A stretch of 61,412 nt of DNA from Gnetum montanum. Taxonomy: Eukaryota; Streptophyta; Gnetopsida; Gnetales; Gnetaceae. Of this stretch, positions 1-11,600 are shown piece after piece; position 1 is the stretch's first letter; each line of letters begins with the position of its first letter. A model generated the notes under the pieces. That model saw nothing but the letters and a program-made list of their open reading frames with translations, was not told the origin of the DNA and ran no database searches. The position numbers and the translations under genes are program-made. The stretch is taken from positions 1 to 61,412 of the forward strand of contig MNCI01023402.1 of the NCBI GenBank assembly GCA_015680685.1. Reading direction: 5' to 3'.

Positions 1-328
1 AATGTTGATGAGAGCAACATCTTAACCAACATTAATCTTGGAGAAGTGGATTTGGTCCCCATGATCGAAGACCAAATTCTCCATTGTCTAGAGATTGGTC
101 TTCAAAGCTTCCCCATAAAGGATGTTGCTCTTGAATCTTCCCAGGTTTGCTTATTATTAATTAGTTAAGCATGTTTTAGCTTGGTTTAAATTATAATTTA
201 GTTTTTTGTTGTGTTGATTACTGATTAGAATTTTGTTGTTATGATTGGTATAGGTACCAGGTAATGACAATGGCCCTAGTGGTGATCACATTGGAGATGC
301 TCCTCCACCCCCTCTAGTTGCACCTTAG
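1..328 (+). CDS. 3' end of an unidentified spliced gene (partial)
   Basis: Bases 1-144 are open in one frame (48 codons, acidic and leucine/isoleucine rich) and end at a good donor, CCAG|GTTTGC. An intron of about 109 bp ends TATAG at 253. The next exon, 254-328, continues in phase 0 for 24 codons (start VPGNDNGPSGD, end PPPPLVAP) and stops at TAG 326-328. Matching phase across plausible splice sites is the evidence that these are real terminal exons. I do not recognise the family. A host gene or the last exons of a DNA-transposon gene are both possible. The 5' part lies outside the window. Confidence 0.4.
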
Positions 329-1100
329 TTCCATCAGTTGGATCATGTCTTTTGTTTATTTGTGTTGTTGATGGGCTTGTGGCTACTTCTAGCCATTGTT
401 TACGTACTAGATGATTATTATTTTTTTATGTTATTATTACATAGTGTAGATCTAGCTATTGAACTTATATTTATTTTTTATGTCATTTGATGATTAAACT
501 CTTGTCACACTATGTGACTATGGCTATAGGTTATGGACGTTTTGGTTATCATTATTATTTTTAATTTCATTTATATGTTTTTTATTTTGTTTATATGTTC
601 TAGCAATTTAAGTTTTATGCATCTTGTACGTTTCATGTTTTATTCATGTTATGAGGCTATGTTGGGCTACATTGGTTAAATCATGTGATCATAATGTAAT
701 ACTTGGTAAGGTAAAAAAATGCAAATTAACTAGGCCAAAATGCCAACTAAGGTATTAACATAGATAAAACATAAATAGGTCATAAAGGTGTTGTCAATTT
801 TAGGCCATGGCAGGCCACGATGTGTTGTAAGTTTTAGGCCATGGTAGGCCAATACATTGAAAGAAAACTTTTTGTAAGTTTTATGTTTTAAAATTTTTTT
901 ATGGTATTTTTAGGATTTAATTTTTAAAATAGAAAAGGCATAAAAAGGTAAACTATAAACAAGGATGAACTATAGGCTACATGCAACATAAAGTTAAAAT
1001 AAGGCAAAACACGATAATGTAAAGTGGTGCATGTAAATAATGTTTAAATTAAGCTAAGATATTAAAAAGAAAGGTTATACAATTGTGGGCATAAGGACGA
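329..1100. other. AT-rich sequence without a recognisable gene
   Basis: T-rich sequence follows the terminal exon and could hold its 3' UTR. A short word around 'taggccatgg' recurs at about 802-846. No open frame, LTR boundary or tRNA is recognisable. Confidence 0.4.
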
Positions 1101-3060
1101 GGAAATAGGAAGCATACATCAATCATGCAAGTGTTTCCTAATCTTTGAAAGATTAGGAAAGGTGTAGGGTCTACATTGCATGATCTTGTATTCTCCATTC
1201 CCCTCACTAATCATGTTGAAGGGGGAGCTCTTCCCATGGTGCATCTAAGGTTCCATTTTTATTGGATTTGGCCTCTTTCACTCTATTGGGCCTTTGGACT
1301 TTGTTATTGACAATAGGAGTTTCTTCCTAAAACTCCACTTTAGACCCTTATTCGATGTCAACATTGTTGACTATCATGGGAATTGCATTGTTACCATGGA
1401 TAATTATTTTACCTCCCTCGTAAAGTAGGTGAGTTTCTTGGTGGATGGGGGAGGAAACAACTCATAATTAAGCTAGCCAAGGCCTTCCTAGGATGAGATT
1501 GAATCTTGGTGTCTCTTCCACCACAAAGAAATTGGCTATTGTGGGGAATTGTTCCCCCACTATGAAGCCCAACGAGATTGAGCCTTTAATTACAACCTAA
1601 GATCCATTAAAAGACTTAAGAGTAGAAGTTGAGGTATGTTGCATGTGTTCTGTTAAGTCCAAACATTTAACATTGGTATAGGGTATAACGTTAGTGGCTA
1701 CCATATCATCTACGTGCACCCTATGTACCTTGTATTACCCCACTCTTATTGTTATGGAGAGGGGCCTTCATTGTCTCACCATCTTGGGGATTGGTTTTAA
1801 CATTGCTATCCCGAAACACTAGTGTCGTTGACTTTGTTTCTTCCCTTGGTCAAGGTGGTATCATCACCATGTGAATGGACTCTTCACTAGCAGGGATATC
1901 CTCACTAACAAGAATGGAAGTTAACATTTTTACTAGGACCTCAAAATAAGCAGTAGAAGTCATCACCAAGTCATACAAGCTAAGGGAAGTGTGCTTCTAT
2001 TTCAAAGATTACTTGATATGTTCCATACCATTGAGGAAGTCATTGTCATTAGTTTTTGAATTCTCATTCTTTTTGGTCTTGACTTCCTCCATGCATCCCA
2101 AAATGCAAACTTCATGTTTTAATGGTTATGGGTTACCATCTTTCCCCATCCCTTCCATCTTGAGGTACTCTCTTGGTTGACTGGTTGAAGTAGCCTAAGT
2201 GTTAGAGCTCATGGGAATGGATGAGATAGGAGTGAGCTTCAATGAGCCCACCTCCTTCCATGCCTTAGCCTACTTGTTTTCTTTTTTCTTAGGTTTCAGC
2301 GCAAACTTCTTACATTGTTTACTTGGTGATTTCTTATGGTTGGTCTGTGAGGAAGTCATTGTGTTAGCTACCACAAGGGAACATTGTTCATTGGTAGTTG
2401 TGGTTTCGGGTGCAATGGGAGGGGGCACTCTAACCACAAAATGTTTCTTGAGAGGCATAGGTGATGGTATCCTTACAACAAAGGGATCCTTGAACTAGAC
2501 AAAGTTGAAGGACCCCTTTCGTTGCAAAGAGGTACACAAATCACAAACAGCTATCATGTAGGTTTGGAGTTGTTGCTCACATTGAATGTCACTATGGTGA
2601 AGAACTATTGTCACCATTTAGTGGGTCTTTGTAGACATGCATGGACTAATTTTGTGGCCTAATCGGGTTAGAGGCATTAAGCACTAGCTCACAGTTGTCT
2701 ATCATCTTTTGCAGGTCATCTCATCTATGGGTTCAACAATCTTGTTTAATAGAGCATTCCATCTTTGGATGAACTTTTGAACTGGTTCAAAGGGCCCTTA
2801 TTTAATTTTCACTAGTTGGTCCAGGTGGTTTCTAGTTTTAAGTTGTACTGGAAACAATTTACAAATTGTGATATCAGTCTTCAAGAGAGGATATGAATCC
2901 TCGAGGCAATGCATGATACTAGTTTAATACCTTCCCAGTAAGAGACATCGGGAAGATCCTCATTATGGTGTAAGGCCAAGCCTATAACAAGGAGCACTCA
3001 AAATGGAAGGTTATAAGGTGAGCATTGGAATCACTCTCATTATATTTCATAAACTAGGAT
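1100..3060 (-). pseudogene. Ty3/gypsy gag-protease remnant
   Basis: Read on the minus strand, 2,980-2,700 gives a degenerate retrotransposon gag: an IFPMSLTGK block, then a run like QFVNCFQYNLKLETTW, then FIQRWNALLNKIVEP, in two frames and with several stops. This is the usual 'FPMSLTG..A..W...L......F...F...R' layout of gypsy gag. Further downstream, about 1,620-1,380, is a retropepsin-like segment including GFIVGEQFPTIANFFVVEE and NLILGRPWL, as in gypsy proteases before reverse transcriptase. The catalytic Asp motif is not intact and no reverse transcriptase follows, so the element is truncated at its 3' side. It is separate from the copia remnant on its right. Confidence 0.65.
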
Positions 3061-3210
3061 ATGGGGATGCTTGGGGGAAGAGTTGTTTGTGGGATAGCAA
3101 GACTAATAGGATCATCCTGATAAAAATCCATGATCTTGAATGTCTAGGTTGTTGAAGCTTTGACTTTCTCTAACTCTTCCAGAAGGTCCTAGATCATTTG
3201 GAAAGCCTAA

Positions 3211-3305
3211 TCTAAGCCTTGGAACATCCCTACAAGCTATGGAGTTTGTACAAAGGNGATCTAAGCCTTGGAACATCCCTACAAGCTATGGAGTTTGTAC
3301 AAAGG
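3211..3305. repeat. 46-bp direct duplication around a single N
   Basis: The 46 bp at 3,211-3,256 recur identically at 3,260-3,305, with an N at 3,257 between them. This is the signature of two contigs that overlap but were joined without merging, so the duplication is probably an assembly artefact. Confidence 0.8.
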
Positions 3306-4139
3306 GTTGAAGTGTAAGTTGAAAGGTTTGTAGCCTTGTGATGGGTTGGGGCACAAAGGGGAAAGGCTAGGTTATCAATGTTGCATGAGGACTAAACAAT
3401 GAAAAGGAGATTTGCATTGATACTTGTGAAACAAAGGGGAAAAACATTGTATGTTATCCTTGGATCATTTGAGGTCTTACTTTGGGATCCACTAGCATAG
3501 AGAAGAGATGAGCAGTGATCAAGACCACCGATGTTGGCCATGCAAATCAAGGCAACATGGAAAAAGGCATAGATGAGAAAAGAGGGGTTGATTGGGGCAT
3601 AGATTATGCCTAGTGGGCTACTATGACAAGTGCAAGTCCAAACATTGTAGGGTATAAGGGAGATGAGGATTGAGGAACTTTCCCTACCAAGGAGGTAGGA
3701 AAAGTCAAAGTGGATGTGGTTGCTTGGGAAGCAGATCGTTGGAAGAGGCTTGCAATGAAGTTGTTTGATTCATGTTTTGCTTTGAGCTCATCCTACTCAA
3801 AATTTTGACACTATGAATTAGCCTCCTCACTTTGTTCATTCATATCAATCAATTGAGATAGTATGCAAGGTTGTATCTCAATCAATAGTATTTTATCGTA
3901 TGAGGAAGGAATGTATTCCTTACCATTTCAATGAATTAGCTCATATTCATGTTTAGATTCAGCCTTCGCATGCGAAATGAGCAAGCCTGCCTAGATTTTA
4001 ACATAGATGAAATTATAATAATTTTCATCTATTATGGAAAAATCTAGGCTTTGCCCCCTTAGCCTAAGTGATTGCCTACACTCAGCCACAGTAAGGTCTA
4101 TTAGGTCATAAATCTTCATTGCATTTTGGCTTGATGCCA

Positions 4140-5950
4140 TGTCTGTTAAGTTAATTGGAAAAACTGTGGATTGACTAAAAGACATTGTCAATAATTTTGA
4201 TTTTGGTTTAATAATAATCTTTAATTAATTTAGCAAAAATTCTAGCAAGTGGAATTGCCCAAAGTGTAAAAGGTTTTGATTGGAAAATGGTTGTAATTGT
4301 AATCATAAGTGCAGTGCAAGTTGAAGTGGCAGTGATGTGCACTGCACTTAGGAAAACATGACAATTTTGGTATTGGTAAAAAAAACCATGTTGGCTTTGC
4401 CAACAAGAGCTACGTTGGAGGGGAAAGCAATTAATTGCCTTCCCCAACAACACTATGCTGGGAGTACCTCCTCCTAAAAGACTGCATTGAGTTATGAAAA
4501 GGTAAGTGTGAAATATTGATTCTCCCAAACTATGCTAGGATCCTGGGAAGAACCATGCTAGCTTTACCCCAAAAATTTTTACATCAAAGAGTTGGGTTAT
4601 CAAGGTATACTACGGTAGCCCTTGGGGCACCCAAAATGCAAGTTTTAGGAGGGGAAAATAGCAGGTTTTGTAGTGAACTACGCTGGCCATGGAAAGTCTA
4701 GCAACTGTTGTGAAAAATTATTTTGGAGTACCCAAATCACCTACAATCACTATGTTGGGTATCAACTATAGAAAATTGGGAAACATTGGTTTTCTTAGCA
4801 ATGTTTTTGTAGTTTATGAAGACTTAAGGTTGTGGATGTTGGTTGTGAAACAAGCAAATTAAATTGGGTGAAGAACTTGGGCAAAGACCCTCTTTCTAGT
4901 GCTTGAACAAATCGATCACTAGAAAAAAATTGAGAATTCTAGGTGGAACAGTTTCAATCTTGGATCCTAAAAGCCTTTGAGAAAGAGGACCCAAGGCACC
5001 CTGGATGGTCTTATTGATCACCCAAGGACATAGAGAGTGTAAATGGAATAAGTAACTTAAATAAAAATGCAGATCTAATTAAAAAGAAAGCACTAAAATT
5101 CATTGTAAAATAAACTTACACAACAAATAAACTATAAACTTTATTGAAAATAATAAAATAGCTACCAAAGCAAAGTTCGAGTGTGTACAAATTATGTGCC
5201 TGAGTGCACAAGGAGTTTGCTCAGATGAAGTTTGAAGATTGTTGAAGCCGACAAGTTACATTCTGCAATCAACTCCACAATTCAAGTACTTCCCAACTTT
5301 AATCACCAAGACTTCTTGGTGGTTTTCAGCTTAGATCTACAATGTTCATTAACTGAGAGTAAATGAGTTGTTTGACTTTTTGTTGCAATGGTACTATGCT
5401 AAGAGTCTCCAATGCCTAGTTAGTTGCAAATTTTTTACAAAACTCTTACAAAATGACAAAGGTTTTGGGTGCTCAAGGTTGCAAAAGTTAGAACTAGAAA
5501 ATCTTTTTTGCTAATTACAGAATTTTTCATGGAACCTGTCAATGTTTTCAAATCTAGCTTATATAGGCTATGTGGTTACTTGTTTTTGGTGCTACCAACT
5601 TCTGCCATGATTACTCATAGATTGATTTGATTTGCAGGTGTAAGAGGCCATTATTTTCAATATAGTTTTCATTTATGGCAAGTTTGGATGCACCCAAGCC
5701 ACCAAAACCATGCTAGATACCATAAATAGTAAATAGACTTTTCCAACTATGTTGCTTTCACCCAACTACATTGGCCTCATGAAACTACGTTGAAACTATT
5801 TAAACAACACTAGGATTGTTTGAGCAATGCTAAGATTGTTGGACAAACAAAACCTCAATCACCCCAACACTTTTGTGAAAAAGTAGAAACCCCATAATCC
5901 CAACATTGGCCTTGTAGCATCCACGCTGAAGGTAATGGGAACTACGCTAG
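4140..5950 (-). repeat. Probable 5' LTR and leader of the minus-strand gypsy remnant
   Basis: No second copy is available for comparison, so this is inferred. A possible primer-binding site (plus-strand ggcttgatgccat, about 4,126-4,139) is followed by TGTCTGTTAAG at 4,140. A minus-strand TATA-like element (plus-strand cttatataggc, about 5,560-5,572) would serve as U3 promoter. The right edge is taken where similarity to the neighbouring copia LTR begins, near 5,950-5,975. Alternatives are ordinary intergenic DNA or another repeat. Confidence 0.3.
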
Positions 5951-5974
5951 CCATTGTTGGGATAGGCTCATGGC

Positions 5975-6350
5975 TCTTTCTTGGCTCATTGAGAAATACA
6001 CAAGCATTATGGATAAGAAAAAAATAGGAAAGCAAATATCATAGTGATGAAAGCAAAACACAATACACATTCCACCTTTAAGACCTCCTTGTAATCATAT
6101 TTATAGCATTGGATGAACATCCATGTTAGTGTTAATTGGATGTAAACCACATATTAACGACACCAAAATTACTAAGGATAAACAATGGTTTACATTTATT
6201 ACACTATAGATATTTGTAATTAAATATACAACACAACAGTATATCATAACATAAGTATTGTAATAACACAATTACAAAAGGATAGTGGTTGTATCTAAGT
6301 ATAACTATATTTAAGCTAATGTGAATAATAATTTGTCTTTAATTTACGCA
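5975..6350 (-). repeat. 3' LTR of the copia element
   Basis: It aligns with 8,420-8,620 through shared blocks: acacaagcattatggataag versus acacaagcataattaataag, then a cctccttg.aatcatatttat block, then tagtgttaa.tggatgtaaac. It ends ...TTTACGCA at 6,350, directly next to a purine tract on the minus strand. The outer (left) end is blurred by the neighbouring element. Confidence 0.6.
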
Positions 6351-6364
6351 TGATTCTCCTTCTT
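6351..6364 (-). other. Polypurine tract of the copia element
   Basis: Plus-strand tgattctccttctt reads on the minus strand as a purine-rich tract directly before the LTR start TGCGTAAATT. This is the expected plus-strand primer position. Confidence 0.55.
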
Positions 6365-6559
6365 GAAGGTAAAGTTGCTATAAAGCCCACTCGAGACCAT
6401 AAATGGTATCACATTCCATGATACCAAAAGCTATTTGACACCATAAAATATTTTCAAAAAATAATGATTTTGTTATTATATAAGTAGGACTCTCTTCTAT
6501 CTTAACTTTTTCTAGAAGAATCCTTTGTTCATCTACCTTCTTTTGAATATAGTGATATT

Positions 6560-7140
6560 ATATTTCTATATGTCTAGATATGCCTAGCAAGTAGGATTGT
6601 TGGATATGTCTAGTGCAATTTCATTATCAAAGCCAATTTATATAATCTTATTATGAATCTTGAGTTTATTCACTTGTCTCTGAAGCCATGTTGCTTCCAA
6701 ACTAGCTAGGTTTGCAACAACATATTCTACTTTACTAGTAGATTGAGCTACATTATATTGTAGTTTGATTTCCCATGAAATAGCATCACCAAAGTAGATT
6801 GAGCTACATTATATTGTAGTTTGATTTCCCATGAAATAGCATCACCAAGAATATCAAACACATATCCACTTATAGATTTTATGTTATCTAAATTCCCATC
6901 CTACTAAGCATCCATGTAACCATGTAGAATGGACAAATTACTTTGATAACAAATACCAAAGTTTACAACACAGCACTACAAAGATGCCAAAAAACTCATT
7001 TTTTAGCAATATAATGTTGTTTCCCTAGATTAAACATATACTTGCTAAGTTTTCTAATAATATATGTAATATCATGTCTAATAGTGACCATCGCATATGT
7101 CAAGTTGCCAGTAGCACTAGCATAAGGAACTTTTATAATA
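6560..7140 (-). pseudogene. Copia reverse transcriptase C-terminus and RNase H remnant
   Basis: The minus strand gives, in order, a LTYAMVTIRHDITYIIR-type segment (end of the reverse transcriptase region), then SISGYVFDILGDAISWE and STSKVEYVVANLASLEATWL, which match the copia RNase H 'SGY.F...G.ISW.SK.Q..VA.S..EAEY' pattern. The conserved 'EAEY' appears as KVEY. Several stops are present. A 56-bp exact tandem duplication lies inside. Confidence 0.7.
6738..6849. repeat. Exact 56-bp tandem duplication
   Basis: 6,738-6,793 and 6,794-6,849 are identical head-to-tail copies within the degenerate RNase H segment. Perfect identity inside old sequence points to a recent event or a sequence-joining error. 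Confidence 0.8.
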
Positions 7141-8291
7141 AACTTATGGAATTTTCACCATAAACTTTTTCTTTCTCCTAAGGGTATAGTTAAACCAAAT
7201 CTTTTATTTTAGTTTCATAGGGAGTAGTTTTCAGCTTGTAGCATTTCATATTAAGTTTTTCTAACATATGTATATTTTCCAAGCCAAACCCTATTTCATC
7301 AAATTTTCATGCCCATTTTTTTTTTACATAGCATAGATTTTTTCTAATATCAAATTGAGATAAGATTTAACTTCTTAATTTCATATATGCTACTATTTTT
7401 ACATTTTTTTTATTAACATTTACATTAGATATAGCAATACAATGATGTTTTCCATTTGTACTCTAAACATATATATGCAAGTTCTCCACTTTCAATGAAA
7501 ACTTTCAAAACAAGTCAAGAATTATGCCAAGACATTTGAGCATACATGGAAGTCCCCTAGACTCATGCCAATACTTTTTACATACATATAGGTCTTCCAA
7601 GCTTTGTACCAGGACTTTTAACATAAATAGAAGTCTTTTAAGCTTTTATCAAAATCTTTGATTTATAAAATTTCAATGACATCAACCCCATGATACGATG
7701 TATTAAATCTCCACAAACTCCAAGAAACTATGAAAAAAATATAAAATCTTCCTCTTGACAAAGAGGAAGGACTACATTTTGATATATAACATGTTTAAGG
7801 GATTTTAGAAATAGTGCACAACAGAGAAAAATTAAAAAGGATTCCATTACTTCTTAATTTTCTGTTAAGGGTCTCCCAATCTGATTGTTTGCTTACAGCA
7901 ATCTGTTAATCAGCATTCATCCGTACACAAGTAGGCATTTCTATTAGTTTTGATATTTCTGCATTAATTTTTGCAGGAATTTGCATTTCACCTAGATTCG
8001 GTGTTGCTATCGTTTTTCCTTGACTACCGTTCAAGATGATTGTCAACAACGAATATATGTATGTATTTGCATTAATATTGAATGACTTGTGAAATTTTTT
8101 GTTGCTTAGCCAATCAACGTTTAATTATTTGTATTGTTGAGAAATCGTTACATACTTGATGCAAAAGAAGGATTTCAACCTTGAGAACCCTTGGAGAAAA
8201 AACCACAAAATGCAGAACCTAGAAAAACAGTCATCACAAGTAGAACCATCTGTAGAACTTGGCAATCAATTCACCACCACGAGAAGAATCT

Positions 8292-8304
8292 GGCTTTGAT
8301 ACCA
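8292..8304 (-). other. Primer-binding site of the copia element
   Basis: Plus-strand ggctttgatacca reads on the minus strand as TGGTATCAAAGCC, close to the tRNA-Met complement used by many plant LTR retrotransposons. It lies four bases inside the LTR edge at 8,309. Confidence 0.7.
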
Positions 8305-8308
8305 ATTA

Positions 8309-8641
8309 TGCTGTCTAAGATTGTTCTTGGTAATAGTGAAATAAATTAATAAAAAAACACAAGAATATATTCTAGAGAAAAACTAGAAAAATCCCAGCAA
8401 AAAACAGGACCTTGGGCCTTTATTAGATCAGAGAGAATAACACAAGCATAATTAATAAGAAAGAATGTAAAACGAGATAGCATAGGGATAAAAGAAAAAC
8501 ACAACATATTCAGCCTTTAAGATCTCCTTGCAATCATATTTATTGTGTAGAATGGGCATCCATAGTTAGTGTTAACTGGATGTAAACTAGACATTACTAA
8601 AAATAAAATGACTATTGATGCAAAAGCTTTAATTTAGTCCA
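8309..8641 (-). repeat. 5' LTR of the copia element, next to the transporter gene
   Basis: It starts TGCTGTCTAAG after the primer-binding site and matches the left LTR over its middle part. The outer end is approximate and seems shortened relative to the left copy. On the minus strand it carries AATAAA-type sequences (plus-strand tttatt near 8,416 and 8,536), so it could end transcripts of the upstream gene. Confidence 0.6.
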
Positions 8642-8676
8642 TGGTCAGTTAAATATCCATTTATGATTTCATGTTC

Positions 8677-11600
8677 CTAAGAATTTGAAGTCCCTGGAAG
8701 GCAGAAAGAGCCTCCCGAATACAACATTTGATAAACTCTTTTTATCCTCCATGTGAGAACCATGCCCAATAATGAACCAACTGCACACACCACAGCTAAA
8801 ATATAAAAAGTAAGCCTAAAGCATTCTGGACCTATACATTCGTTGTCTGAACTGCCAAAATATCCTGTATTCCAGCCACCAGATTGTTTTTTTGCTTCTT
8901 TATCATACAGATAACCTGCTATGAATCCAGAAAAAAGAAGAGCTCCTAAAGGATTTCCCATTGTTAAAAAATTATAAATTATTCCAAAGTGTTTCAGCCC
9001 AAATAGTTCTGAGGCGGTTGGCACCATTACAGAGAACTGAACTCCATAACATATGCCCAGAAGAGCACAACCAATATAGAGTGAGCCTGTGAATGCAAGT
9101 GCAAAGATGACATGTCCTGCAATCATAACTAGTTGTGAAATAACCATCCAGACTGTTCGAGGTGTTGCATTTGATCTGCAAAGAAATTTTGTTTGATACC
9201 CGTGAGCATGCAAGACAGAGTCTTTTTAGGTTAAGACAATTTTGTTTTTAAAGTTCAGTTGCACAGTATTAAATCATTATTCCATCCATGGAAAATATAT
9301 GGTTTAAAATCATCATAATTCCAAACATACGTCATAAGACTTGATATGAATTTAATGGCAGCAATCAAACCAAAGAAAGCCATTTCATAGATTTAGGAAG
9401 CAGGTTTTCTTTCTTGAGAAATATGTTTATGATTATGGTAATTATAGAACAGCTGAAGAAAAACGCTAGCTTGAATACTATAACAGTTAAATAAACATAT
9501 ATAGAGAGGAGGGAACGATTATGTCTGGATTTAAAATTCTGAAAAAAAAAACAAAAAATATTATAAAATACAAGAGCTGTTTTTCCAAAAGTAAATTCCA
9601 TTGTATATAAACCAAAGACTAATGCATTTTTTGAAAAGACAAATAGAAATTTAACTAATGAAAACCAAACATGATATACAGGTTCTGTTGTAAGATGAAA
9701 TCCAGACACAGATTTATGTCACCATCAGTATCACTCAAAATACTACAACATTGACGCTTACTATGAACTGAGAAAGAAAGCTCAACTCCAAATGACAACA
9801 GTTACCAAGCAGAGTTGCAAATAATAATTCACTCTTGCACATGGAATATAAATGAAATTGACCTGGGTCATTTGGGTTTGCTGGCTTCTGTATGGTTGTT
9901 TACTTTTGACTGGATAAGTGCATTGGATTAATCATCAGTCAATCCTTTGGTTCGGGGAAGGAAAGATGAAATACTCCTGGCTGGTATGAAGTTCATCATT
10001 GGTGGCAGCACTTGGAGAGGTATGGGATTAAGCAGTGGTGGATTAACGATATCAAGAGCTCCAAATTGAGATTGGAGATAATTAATCAGAGTAATTTGCT
10101 CAAGTTCTACAGCCTTTGCCATAGTTCTTGTAACTCAATGATGTTTTTTTCAGTTTTAATGGCATAAGCAAAGAAAGGATCAATGGTCCAGAGGTAAAAG
10201 AATCCCATCAGGTTGGGATCGCATCTCATTAAGTACATATGTGAGTTGTTGTAAGCACTTTAGAATATAGTCCCAGACAGTTTCTACACAATGTTTCTTT
10301 AATCCAGTGAAGATAATAGATGCAAGGGCGGAAGTAGTAAAACTTCTCGAACTGAATCAAGAACTTGTTCTTAAAATCTAACAAATAATTAATCTGTGCA
10401 TTTGAACGCATAAGGAATCATGGATTCAGCACCTTTAAATCTATATGTTATCACAAAAGCTCTACGTGCAACATTGTTATCAGTGACATTATGAATGCCC
10501 AAGAACATCTCAACCAGAAGTTGGTTCAAAGAAGAAATTAATATTTTGAAAGGATTTGAAATTGCATGATAGCTTGTGAAATGAAAGGCATTATTAACAA
10601 CAAAAGGAGCTGAAGGTGGGTCATGAGCTCCCCATCTTAGTCTGAGTCTTTCTAGAAATATGAGTTTAGAAACAACAAAGACATGAAACAATTCCAATCA
10701 TGCAAACTCTTATAGAATTTGAAGTACACTGTATGGACTGTACAAGTTACTTGGAATTGGAGTTTTCAAAAAAAAATTTAAAGGTATGGCAGAAGGTAGA
10801 GAACAAACCTGACAAACTTCTCTGATACTGTACCACCACCAATACGTCCCAAGAAATTGGCAAGACTAAATATTGAAAGTAAAATAGTGACATCTTGCAG
10901 ACCTTTAGAAGATGCAATTTGTGCCAGATTATTAAGAACTGTTATCCCAGAGCCTACACCACAAAAATAGGTCAAGAATAAAAGCCAAAAATCAGCCTTA
11001 ATAAGTGCATCACGAAGCTTGAAGTCTTCTCCTCTTCGAGGCCGCCTTTTTTTAATGACAGCCCCTTCTCCTTCAGCTAGAAGGGTCGCTGGATCGCTTT
11101 CAACATCTATTTCAAACGAAGGATGAGCTACACAATGAATACTTATTTCCTGTTGCATTGCATTTGACTCTTCCATATCCAAAGATGCTACTGATGTCAA
11201 ACCATATGTAGGTTGTTGCGAATCTTCATTCTTTTCAACACCTAACTTTGTACTGAGGTCTTCCTTTGACAGAAGATTTTCCTTGATACCATCAGCTCTA
11301 GTGCTGGTTATATACACTCGAAGTAACAATCTAATTGGAATGCCAACTGGTACAAGGAGCAAATGCAACATAATAATAACAAATATCTTGGAGAGCAAAC
11401 CCTTATCCAAAGTGACTCTGTCATCTATAATAGCTGTAGCAAGAAGATAAAAACCTAAAATGATGCTGGAAACTTGGATGAAAATAAAATATCTATGCTC
11501 CCTTGTTCCTTCTTCTGTAGCTGGAGTACAGGACCTAATAAAATACATCACAACTATGCAGACACCTGGAATTCCCACTGTCAAGAAAAGGAGCAATCTT

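Larger units (their letters stand above)
5960..8641 (-). mobile_element. Deleted Ty1/copia element
   Basis: Similar sequences at about 5,975-6,350 and 8,309-8,641 flank a core with a purine tract at the left and a tRNA-Met-like primer-binding site at the right. This fixes the orientation as minus. Between them only the C-terminal part of pol is recognisable, and most of gag-integrase-reverse transcriptase is missing or unreadable. The right LTR lies immediately downstream of the transporter gene and in the same transcriptional sense. Confidence 0.7.

Noticed and set aside
9365-9709. A 114-codon minus-strand frame in transporter intron 2
   Set aside because: Phe/Leu/Ile-rich composition typical of AT-rich intron; no splice sites in phase with the gene.
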